A DNA stretch of 9,915 nucleotides. It comes from Bacillota bacterium (GTDB taxonomy: Bacteria; Bacillota; Clostridia; Christensenellales; Aristaeellaceae). The position numbers and the translations under genes were made by a program. The notes under the pieces are model-generated. The model was not told the origin of the DNA. It worked only from the letters and a program-made list of their open reading frames with translations, and made no database searches. Shown here one piece after another: positions 1 through 6,193 of the stretch (the stretch's first letter is position 1; every line of letters begins with the position of its first letter). Location: the NCBI GenBank assembly GCA_023443705.1, contig JAEZTD010000212.1, positions 1-9,915 of the forward strand, read 5' to 3'.

Positions 1-268
1 CGGCGGCGCAGCGTCCGCATGCCTTGCAGCGGGCGAAGTCCACCCGGTGGGTTTCGCCGTCAAAGGCGTGGACGCCCTCCGGGCAGACGAGGCAGCGGCG
101 GCAGCGGGTGCATTTGTCCGCGTCAAAGGAAAGCTCCGGCCGGGGGAGGAGTGACTCCGGGTTGTGGCACCACAGGCAGCGCAGTGGGCAGCCCTTCAGA
201 AACACGGTCGTGCGGATGCCGGGCCCGTCGTTCATGGAACAGCGCTGGATGTCAAAGATCGTGCCCAT
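1..268 (-). CDS. Glycyl radical enzyme activating enzyme, radical SAM (partial, C-terminus beyond window)
   Basis: This gene encodes the N-terminal 89 residues of a radical-SAM activase, which uses S-adenosylmethionine and a [4Fe-4S] cluster to place the glycyl radical on its partner enzyme. The start reads MGTIFDIQRCSMNDGPGIRT, the usual opening of the family. The radical-SAM CxxxCxxC motif is C27, C31 and C34 in GCPLRCLWCHNPES. A ferredoxin-like insert follows, as in activases of non-PFL glycyl radical enzymes: C53, C56, C59, C62, then C81, C84, C87 before the window ends. The first cluster motif is spaced C-x2-C-x2-C-x2-C-P, one residue shorter than the usual last gap. The ATG lies inside the end of the preceding GRE gene (17-base overlap), with GAGGA six bases upstream, so the two are probably translationally coupled. 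The family is near certain; the partner is inferred from adjacency. Confidence 0.93.
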   Translation of the reverse strand, partial: MGTIFDIQRCSMNDGPGIRTTVFLKGCPLRCLWCHNPESLLPRPELSFDADKCTRCRRCLVCPEGVHAFDGETHRVDFARCKACGRCAA

Positions 269-2417
269 ACAGTGTCCTCGAGACGATTTCCTCCTGAATC
301 TTGCGTTCCAGTTCCACAAACCGGGCGGAGAAGCCGCCCACTCGGACGATCAGGTTCGGGTAGCGCTCCGGGTGCGCCATCGCGTCCTCGAGGGCGCCGC
401 GGTCGAGGATGTTCAGCATCGCCTGCTGTCCCTTCTGAAAGAATACGGACAGGAGCGCCTCCGTTTCCTTGCGGTAGCGGCCGAACATCTCCCGCGAGAA
501 CTTCATGTTCTGCACCGCGCCGGCGTGGATGGTGTTGTCCAGCTTGACGAGGGAGTTCAGAAACGCGGTGATGCCGCTTTTGTCCATGCCGCCGACGGGG
601 TTGTTGGCGTTCGACATGGGTTCTCCCGACAACCGTCCGTCCGCCGACGCGCCGGTGTAGCGGCCGAAAGCTGTGTTGGCGCTGTTGTTGATGATGACGA
701 CCAGGTAGCTGTCAAGCCCCACAGCCTCCGCGCGGCTGCGCGTGTAGGCGCACACGTGCTCGTGGACGCGCACGGCCATGCGGTCCGCCTCGTCGTCGTC
801 GTTTCCGTATTTGGGACAGTTAAGAAGCATCTTCCGCTCGCGCTCGTAGCCTGAGAAGTTTGCCTTCAGCATCGCACGGAGTTGGTCGATGCTGAAGCGC
901 TTTTCCTTGTAGACGATCTTGCGGATGGCCGTCAGGCTGTCCGCGGCGTTGGTGTTGCCGTAGGTCTCCAGCGTTCCGCCCAGGTGGCGCACGCCGCCCG
1001 AGAGCAGCGGTTTTCCGCGCGCAACGCAGTCGCCGTAGAGAAGCGAGAAGAGAAGGTGCGGCGCGGTTTCTCCGGCCACGTCGTATTCGATTTTTTCCTG
1101 CAGCGCGAGGGCGTCCACGTAGGTCTCCACGTTTCGCCGGTAGGCGTCAAACAGTTCCTCGAAGGTGTCGAAGGATGCCGGATGGCCCATCCGCCTGCCA
1201 TCGATCAGGTCGTACCCGTCAAACAGCGTGACCTCCAGCGCCTTTAAAAGGTTGATGACGCCGCTGGGCGTGCCGAGGCTCTTGTTCGCGATCACGTACT
1301 CGCCGCAGCCGAAGGGCACGTACTGCGCGGCGGTTTCTTCGTCCAAATGGAAGGCGTTCATCACGGCGGGGATGTTGACCTCGTCCCGGTAGAGCATCGG
1401 GTAGATCCAGCCGTCCCCGAAGTTGTCATAGGCCATTTCAAGGAGGGACGGATTCTGCCCGTCGTAAAAGCGCAGCGTCAGCTGGGGCAGCGGCTCCCGG
1501 AAAAGGCGGGACGCGCGGATGGCGAGGCGGGCGAAGCGGTCCGCCGCGGCTTCGTTTCTCCTTCCCTTGCCGCCCACGATGATGCGGGCGTCGGTGGTGC
1601 AGCGCCGCTCGTTGGTTACACGGTAGAATTCCAAAATCAGGCGTAGCGCCTCGTCCTCGTCGTCGCCCAAGAGGTCGCCGAGGGTTACGTCCAAACGGGA
1701 ATAGTTGATCGCGCCGGACAGGATCGCGTACAGGTGCACCAGCTGCAGGCCTTCCCGAAGGTTCTTCGGCGCGGCGTGGATCAGGTTGGTCAGCGTTTGC
1801 GATAGTTCGGGCATCTTAAGCGCCGCCGCCTGCTCGGCGTAAAATTGAAGCGCCCATTCGACCAGGTCCAGCGCGCCGAGAAGGCCCGCGTAGAACGCAG
1901 CGGCCTCGCCCGATGTGCCTTTTCGATGCTGTGAAACCTCAGCGCGAAGCCCCGACAGGCCCAAGCGCACCAGCTTGTCGTAGTCCGGCTGTATGCTGCC
2001 GAGCCGGTACAGCGGGAAGCCGACCCCGGCGCTGGTGAAACAGTCTTTTTCGTCCAGCCACCGGGTCACTTCCTGTGGGTAGGCTGCCTGGACTTTTTTG
2101 ATGGTGATCTCGTTTTCCCAGAAGGAGAGGGCTTCCTCGAGTCGGCGTCGCGTGCCGCCGTCCACCGCCTTCGTCAGTTCGTCAAAAAGCGCCCGATCGA
2201 GGAAATAGTTCAGCATGCCCGCCTCTTGTGGCGAGAAGCCGACTGCGAGGTTTATATGGCGCCCCGCGAACACGTCGTCCTCGCGGAGATCCATAAGCGC
2301 GTACCGAAAGCGCACCCGCTGGCAGGCGAGCTCCCGCTCAAGCGGAGAATCCGCGTGGGCGCGGTAGGTTTCGATGAACTCAAGCACATAGGCCGCGTGT
2401 TGTTCGCAGGTCGGCAT
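252..2417 (-). CDS. Glycyl radical enzyme, PFL/dehydratase-like, substrate unknown
   Basis: The protein is 721 residues. The C-terminal glycyl radical domain carries RVGGFSARF at 692-700, with G695 the likely radical residue, 26 residues from the end (as in pyruvate formate-lyase). The active-site thiyl cysteine is C371 in YVPFGCGEYV. E373 keeps the Cys-x-Glu pattern of dehydratase/lyase-type GREs such as glycerol dehydratase and CutC, whereas PFL has Cys-Cys. Conserved family blocks are PDYDKLV near 144, GNTNAADSLTAIRK near 487, and DGRLSGEP followed by SGITAFLNSLVKLD near 593-627. It is therefore not an ordinary pyruvate formate-lyase, and it is shorter than CutC or glycerol dehydratase. 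GGAGGA ends seven bases before the ATG, fixing the start. The activase follows with overlap, and an AraC gene lies divergently upstream. The neighbouring rhamnosidase and mannosidase suggest a sugar-derived substrate; this is inference. Confidence 0.92.
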   Translation of the reverse strand: MPTCEQHAAYVLEFIETYRAHADSPLERELACQRVRFRYALMDLREDDVFAGRHINLAVGFSPQEAGMLNYFLDRALFDELTKAVDGGTRRRLEEALSFWENEITIKKVQAAYPQEVTRWLDEKDCFTSAGVGFPLYRLGSIQPDYDKLVRLGLSGLRAEVSQHRKGTSGEAAAFYAGLLGALDLVEWALQFYAEQAAALKMPELSQTLTNLIHAAPKNLREGLQLVHLYAILSGAINYSRLDVTLGDLLGDDEDEALRLILEFYRVTNERRCTTDARIIVGGKGRRNEAAADRFARLAIRASRLFREPLPQLTLRFYDGQNPSLLEMAYDNFGDGWIYPMLYRDEVNIPAVMNAFHLDEETAAQYVPFGCGEYVIANKSLGTPSGVINLLKALEVTLFDGYDLIDGRRMGHPASFDTFEELFDAYRRNVETYVDALALQEKIEYDVAGETAPHLLFSLLYGDCVARGKPLLSGGVRHLGGTLETYGNTNAADSLTAIRKIVYKEKRFSIDQLRAMLKANFSGYERERKMLLNCPKYGNDDDEADRMAVRVHEHVCAYTRSRAEAVGLDSYLVVIINNSANTAFGRYTGASADGRLSGEPMSNANNPVGGMDKSGITAFLNSLVKLDNTIHAGAVQNMKFSREMFGRYRKETEALLSVFFQKGQQAMLNILDRGALEDAMAHPERYPNLIVRVGGFSARFVELERKIQEEIVSRTLYGHDL
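275..279 (-). promoter_or_regulatory. Ribosome binding site of the activase gene, inside the GRE coding region
   Basis: GAGGA on the minus strand sits six bases before the ATG at 268. It lies within the last codons of the GRE gene, which fixes the activase start despite the overlap. A second, stronger AGGAGG at 290-295 is about 21 bases from the ATG, too far to act as a normal site. Confidence 0.6.
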
Positions 2418-2450
2418 AATTGATTCCTCCGTGCGCGCAGTGCGTAGATA

Positions 2451-2479
2451 TTGATCTTACTGATATAATACGGTATAAT
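2451..2479 (+). promoter_or_regulatory. Putative promoter of the araC-type regulator
   Basis: TTGATC (2451-2456), a spacer of exactly 17 bases and a perfect TATAAT (2474-2479) form a convincing sigma-A promoter reading toward the regulator. Initiation would fall near 2486, giving a short leader of about 20 bases before the ATG at 2505. Another TATAAT at 2464-2469 has no matching -35. Confidence 0.6.
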
Positions 2480-2493
2480 CGGCGATAGATCAT
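2465..2493 (-). promoter_or_regulatory. Putative promoter of the GRE-activase operon
   Basis: On the minus strand, ATGATC (2493-2488), a 17-base spacer and TATTAT (2470-2465) resemble a sigma-A promoter with a weak -35 (3 of 6 matches) and a good -10 (5 of 6). Predicted initiation near 2458 would leave about 40 bases of leader holding the GGAGGA site. It is the mirror image of the araC promoter about position 2472. The weak -35 fits an activator-dependent promoter, which is inferred. Confidence 0.4.
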
Positions 2494-2504
2494 TGACTAT
2501 TTTG

Positions 2505-3317
2505 ATGAATAGGATGAGCATTTTGATCTTGCTGGCAAAAGACATCATCGACGGAGACGTCGGCATCCACTATCAGGTCACCAGCCAGACGAGGGTCGCG
2601 ACCTACCCTCACGGGCATGATTTTTACGAGGTTTTTCTCGTGACCGACGGGGATATGGACCACGTGCTCAACGGGCGAGCGGAGCGCCTCGACCGGCACA
2701 GCCTCACCCTGATCCGCCCCGGCGACGAGCATTTCTACCGCCGCGTCCGGGGGAGCCTTTTAAACATCGCCTTCACGGCGGAGGTGTTCGCGCGGATTGA
2801 CGCGCTGCTGGATGTAGGTCTCTGCCGGAACGCCTGCGTCACCGAGGGGGACGCGGCCCAGGCGCTGGGCGGCATCCGGGAGGTCATGGCCGGAGGGTTC
2901 TCAAAGGAGGAGGCCGCGCTCAAGCTGAAGCTGGTGCTCGTTCGGCTGTTTTCGCTCTTTCAGCTTCGCGGCAAGCGGAGTGATTACCCGGACTGGATGG
3001 AGGCGCTGCTGGCCGCGATGAACACGCGGGAGAACATCGCCGAAGGGCTGAAGAGGCTCTACCACCTGTCACCCCGAACGCCGGAGCACACCACGCGCTC
3101 ATTCCGAAGGTATCTGGGCGTCTCGCCCACCGAATACATCAACGACCTTCGGCTGCAATACGCGGAAAACCTGCTCCTGACCACCGACCGCACCGTGACG
3201 GCCGTGGGCCTCGAAGCAGGTTTTCAGGACGCCAGCTATTTCTCCGTTTGTTTCAAGCGCAGGTACGGCGCGTCGCCCGCCGAATACAGAAGACGGCGCA
3301 GGAAGACGCTCGTGTGA
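2505..3317 (+). CDS. AraC-family transcriptional regulator with N-terminal cupin sensor
   Basis: From the ATG at 2505 the protein has 270 residues. The N-terminal half is an AraC-type cupin effector domain: YPHGHDFYE with H36, H38 and E42, then LIRPGDEH ending at H76. The C-terminal domain, about 176-264, has two helix-turn-helix motifs. It includes RSFRRYLGVSPTEYINDLRL and the conserved second-helix block AVGLEAGFQDASYFSVCFKR, typical of the AraC/XylS DNA-binding domain. Such proteins usually activate sugar catabolic genes on binding a ligand. Divergence from the GRE gene suggests that operon as target. The start is uncertain: TTG at 2493, ATG at 2514 and TTG at 2523 (with AGGATGAG upstream) are in frame, and the ATG at 2505 has no clear Shine-Dalgarno site. 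The 3' end stops six bases from the stop of the convergent GH78 gene. Confidence 0.93.
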   Translation: MNRMSILILLAKDIIDGDVGIHYQVTSQTRVATYPHGHDFYEVFLVTDGDMDHVLNGRAERLDRHSLTLIRPGDEHFYRRVRGSLLNIAFTAEVFARIDALLDVGLCRNACVTEGDAAQALGGIREVMAGGFSKEEAALKLKLVLVRLFSLFQLRGKRSDYPDWMEALLAAMNTRENIAEGLKRLYHLSPRTPEHTTRSFRRYLGVSPTEYINDLRLQYAENLLLTTDRTVTAVGLEAGFQDASYFSVCFKRRYGASPAEYRRRRRKTLV

Positions 3318-3323
3318 CGCGGT

Positions 3324-5546
3324 TTACTCCGCCCGGACGCAAACCCAGCCGCCGCTGGACAATTGCCGGGTGTTCGTTCCGTCTTCAAAGCGCCACGTCG
3401 ATTCCAATTGGATGCGCCCGTCGAGGTTTTCCGGCGCGGAGACGGTGAGGCGCACCGCGCCATTCTCCCGCTTCCAGTGAACGCGCACCCACCCCGCGGG
3501 GGTTTCGTGCTCGCAGCGCACCTCGTCCAGTTGGGGGATGAAGCTCGGGCGCACCTCTGCCTGACGCGGCGAAATGCGAATGCCGCCCGCCGCCCGGTAG
3601 AACCAGCCGCTCACGTCGCCCCAGAAGTGGTGGTTGTGGCTGTAGAACGCGCCGCTGCCCTCCGGGTGGAAGGCCTCCCACAGCGTGGTCGCGCCCCGCG
3701 CCACCCAGTTGCCGTAGGAGGGGTAATCCGGCCGGGCGATCATGCGGTAGGCCAGCTCGCTCTGGCCGAAATCGGTCAGCACATGGAAGAGCACCCGGCC
3801 GCCCAGCACGCCCACGTCGAAGTGGAAGTCCGCGGCCTGGATCAGCGACATCAGCTGACGAAACGCTCTGTCGCTCTCCTCCGGCTCGAACATGCCGTAA
3901 TGGAGCGCCATCGCCTGAGACGTCTGGCATGCGCCCTCCGCCAGAAGCGTGGCGCGGTCGATCAGGTGGCTTCGGAAGGCGGCGCGGGTTTCTTCGTACA
4001 GGCTTCGCGCAAAGGCTTCCTCGCGGGGCAGCCCGACGACGGCGAACATTTCCGCGGCTTTTTGGGCCAGATCCGAAACAGAGATGGTGTCGGTCAAGCG
4101 CAGCGGGGCGCGGTATTCATCCTCTTTCCGCCCCACCGGGCACCAGTCCCCGAGCCCCACCGCATAGAGGCCGTCGGCGCCCTTCCGGGTGCCGATGTAC
4201 TGGAGGTAGCGCAGCATCGCGTGGGCGTTTTCTTTAATAACGGCGTCGTCCCAGCGGTACTTGTGGATGAAGTAGGGCAGGTAGAACAGGACGCTGTCCC
4301 AGGCCGGGCCGTTGCCCCAGGCGAAGCCCCAGCCCCCCGTGGGCACGATGCCCGGCAGCGCGCCCTTTTCGTCCTGCGCCAGGCGGATGCTCTCGAGCCA
4401 TTGCCTTAGGCTTCGCTCCGGCGCGAAGTTCAGGAGCATCTGCTCGCAGGAGAGCGCCGCGTCCGCCGTCCAGCCGTTCTTCTCCCGGTGGGGGCAGTCG
4501 TTGGGGAAGTAGTGGAAGTTGGTGAGGTCGGAGCGGCGGGTGATCTCCTGGATTTTGTTCGCGACGGGGTCGGAGCATTCAAACCGCCCCCGCGTCATGA
4601 GGTCGGAGTGGAACTCGACGAGCGTCAGAAGGTCGGGCGTCGCCTGATCCTCCATGAGCCCCTTGACCAGCACGTATCGGAAGGCCTGATAGCTGAAGGT
4701 GGGCTGGTAGCTTTCCTTCGCGCCGCCGCGGCAGACGTATTCGTTTCGCTGTACGTTCACGTCCAGGTCGCTTCGGTGAAAGTTCAGGTTGTTGTCGTCA
4801 AACTGGCCGCCGGTCAGAAGCTCGGCGTGGCGCAGCTCGATCCGCTGCCCTTTTTTGCCGCGAATCTCAAGGCGGCAGACGCCGGAGGTGTTGACGCCAA
4901 AATCGTACCGCCAGCCTTCCAGCTCCCGCGTCACCGAAACCGGTTTGATCTCCCGGACGGCCTTGATGGGCTCGCAGGCGCAGGGGCGGATGTGCCCCGT
5001 CGGGCGCGGGCAGGGCGAGGCTGCCCGCCAGGCGCTCTCGTCAAAGCCCGGTTCGTTCCAGCCGGGGATTTCGAGGTTCGCGTCGTACACCTCACCCCAG
5101 CGGAAGTCGTCCATGAGAAGGGGAGAGGGCGCGGTCAAAAAGGCCTCGTCGCTCTCAATTACAGTCTCACCAACGGTCAGGCGGCAGCCCAGGCAGGGCG
5201 CCGCTACCCAAGGGGCGCGGTCAAAATCCCACACATAGCCGCCGGGGTTGTTTTGAAGGCCATTGCCCAGCCACACGCCCAGCACGTTTTCGCCGTCCCG
5301 CAGGTAGGGTGAGATGTCGTAGCGGTCGTAGTAAACGAGGTCCGACGGCGCGCTGATGTAGGGCGCGAGGAAGCCTTTCGTAATCCGAGTGCCGTTCACA
5401 TAGGCCTCGTAAAAGCCGAGGCCGGTGATCAGAAGCTCCGCCGCCTCGCCTGCCGAGGCCGTAAAGGCGCGCCGGAAGTAGGGCGCGGGCACATGTTTCT
5501 CGGGCGTCATGCGCTCGCCGCCGGCGTTTATGAAGCGAAATTCCAT
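3324..5546 (-). CDS. Alpha-L-rhamnosidase, GH78 family, cytosolic
   Basis: The enzyme should release terminal alpha-L-rhamnose by an inverting mechanism. Its 740 residues follow GH78 order. An N-terminal beta-sandwich module (about 20-175) includes GLGFYEAYVNG and GEVYDANLEIPGW. A second beta domain (about 195-315) contains WRYDFGVNTSG. The (alpha/alpha)6 catalytic domain (about 320-645) is followed by a C-terminal beta domain. The catalytic block DCPHREKNGWTAD gives D350, E355 and D362, with the spacing of the acidic triad of Bacillus RhaB. GATTLWEAF supplies E624, the probable general base. There is no signal peptide and no carbohydrate-binding module, so it probably acts inside the cell on imported oligosaccharides or glycosides. 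GGAGAG lies five bases before the ATG. It is the last gene of the right-hand operon, 49 bases after the SIS gene. Exact substrate and linkage cannot be read from sequence. Confidence 0.93.
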   Translation of the reverse strand: MEFRFINAGGERMTPEKHVPAPYFRRAFTASAGEAAELLITGLGFYEAYVNGTRITKGFLAPYISAPSDLVYYDRYDISPYLRDGENVLGVWLGNGLQNNPGGYVWDFDRAPWVAAPCLGCRLTVGETVIESDEAFLTAPSPLLMDDFRWGEVYDANLEIPGWNEPGFDESAWRAASPCPRPTGHIRPCACEPIKAVREIKPVSVTRELEGWRYDFGVNTSGVCRLEIRGKKGQRIELRHAELLTGGQFDDNNLNFHRSDLDVNVQRNEYVCRGGAKESYQPTFSYQAFRYVLVKGLMEDQATPDLLTLVEFHSDLMTRGRFECSDPVANKIQEITRRSDLTNFHYFPNDCPHREKNGWTADAALSCEQMLLNFAPERSLRQWLESIRLAQDEKGALPGIVPTGGWGFAWGNGPAWDSVLFYLPYFIHKYRWDDAVIKENAHAMLRYLQYIGTRKGADGLYAVGLGDWCPVGRKEDEYRAPLRLTDTISVSDLAQKAAEMFAVVGLPREEAFARSLYEETRAAFRSHLIDRATLLAEGACQTSQAMALHYGMFEPEESDRAFRQLMSLIQAADFHFDVGVLGGRVLFHVLTDFGQSELAYRMIARPDYPSYGNWVARGATTLWEAFHPEGSGAFYSHNHHFWGDVSGWFYRAAGGIRISPRQAEVRPSFIPQLDEVRCEHETPAGWVRVHWKRENGAVRLTVSAPENLDGRIQLESTWRFEDGTNTRQLSSGGWVCVRAE

Positions 5547-5585
5547 GCGATCTCTCCGCTCTCATACCAAGTAAAGCTATTTGGG

Positions 5586-5595
5586 TTGATATCAA
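5586..5595. repeat. Ten-base perfect palindrome TTGATATCAA between the SIS and GH78 genes
   Basis: The palindrome abuts the stop codon of the SIS gene and lies about 40 bases upstream of the GH78 start. It is A+T-rich in otherwise G+C-rich DNA. On the minus strand it includes TTGATA, a near-consensus -35 hexamer, but no -10 box lies at a proper distance. It could be a weak operator, an mRNA processing site or chance. Confidence 0.3.
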
Positions 5596-6159
5596 TTATT
5601 CCGGGAACAGGGCTTCCTCCACCCGGGCGCAGAGCCGGTGGTACAGCGGCAGGTGCAGTTCCTGCACCTTGTAGGTTTCCTCGGCATCCACGTTCAGAAG
5701 GTGCTGGCAGAGCGGTTTCATCCGCCCGCCGTTTCTGCCGGTCAGCCCTACGGTGACGAGCCCCAGCGCATTCGCGACGGTCAGCGCGCGGCAGACGTTT
5801 TCGGCGTTGCCGGAGGTGGAGATGCCGATGAGCACATCCCCGGGGCGTCCAAAGGCCAGTACCTGCTGGGCGTAGACGGACGCGCCGTCGATGTCGTTGG
5901 CCACCGCGGCGATCAGCGCGCTGTGACAGGTGAGGTCGATGGCCGGAAGCCCCATCTGAAGCCCTTTGGCCCAGGGCTCGCCAATGGCCTGAAGCAGTTC
6001 TTCGCCGAGCGGCCGCTTTTTCATGAAGCCCTTGATGAATTCGCCCGCGATGTGGGCGCAGTCCGCCGCGCTGCCGCCGTTGCCGCAGAGAAGCAGCCTG
6101 CCGCCGCCGCGGAAGCTTTTGAGCACCGCCTCAACCACCGCGTTCAGCTTTTCTTCCAT
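5596..6159 (-). CDS. SIS-domain sugar isomerase, GmhA (phosphoheptose isomerase)-like
   Basis: This 187-residue protein has a single SIS (sugar isomerase) domain close to D-sedoheptulose-7-phosphate isomerase GmhA. Evidence is LLLCGNGGSAADCAHIAGEF at about 22-41, with E40 in the place of the GmhA catalytic glutamate. A sugar-phosphate-binding loop GISTSGNAENV (112-122) follows, then VQELHLPLYHRLC with H169 in the place of the catalytic histidine. These assignments come from remembered family alignments. I chose the ATG at 6159 because GGGGAG lies ten bases upstream. An in-frame ATG at 6204 would give 202 residues overlapping the ROK gene but has no Shine-Dalgarno site. From either start, the N-terminal helix before the SIS core is shorter than in E. 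coli GmhA. No other heptose-biosynthesis gene is seen, and the setting is glycan degradation, so it may isomerise another sugar phosphate. Confidence 0.88.
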   Translation of the reverse strand: MEEKLNAVVEAVLKSFRGGGRLLLCGNGGSAADCAHIAGEFIKGFMKKRPLGEELLQAIGEPWAKGLQMGLPAIDLTCHSALIAAVANDIDGASVYAQQVLAFGRPGDVLIGISTSGNAENVCRALTVANALGLVTVGLTGRNGGRMKPLCQHLLNVDAEETYKVQELHLPLYHRLCARVEEALFPE

Positions 6160-6169
6160 AATAATATCA

Positions 6170-6175
6170 CTCCCC
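6170..6175 (-). promoter_or_regulatory. Ribosome binding site deciding the SIS gene start
   Basis: GGGGAG on the minus strand precedes the ATG at 6159 by ten bases. The longer alternative start at 6204 has no such site, so this favours the 187-residue product. Confidence 0.5.
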
Positions 6176-6193
6176 GTCGGGTAATTGTCCGCG

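Larger units (their letters stand above)
2445..2499. promoter_or_regulatory. Nested imperfect dyad in the divergent GRE/araC intergenic region (candidate operator)
   Basis: Three pairs of inverted arms share one centre at 2472: ATAC/GTAT (2468-2471 and 2473-2476), TGATCT/AGATCA (2452-2457 and 2487-2492) and TAG/CTA (2445-2447 and 2497-2499). The arms overlap both predicted -35 boxes. This could be a regulator operator, or could simply reflect two mirror-image promoters. Confidence 0.35.

Noticed and set aside
24..854. Plus-strand 276-codon open frame opposite the activase and the GRE C-terminus
   Set aside because: It covers the conserved glycyl radical domain and radical-SAM motifs encoded on the minus strand. 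It has low-complexity composition and no family signature.
252..2417. Calling the GRE a pyruvate formate-lyase (pflB)
   Set aside because: The Cys-Cys active site of PFL is replaced by Cys-Gly-Glu, the radical loop differs, and the activase has a ferredoxin insert that PFL activase lacks.
3363..5312. Long plus-strand open frames (3363-4409 and 4488-5312) opposite the GH78 gene
   Set aside because: They are compositional shadows. The minus strand encodes continuous GH78 domains with all catalytic acids.
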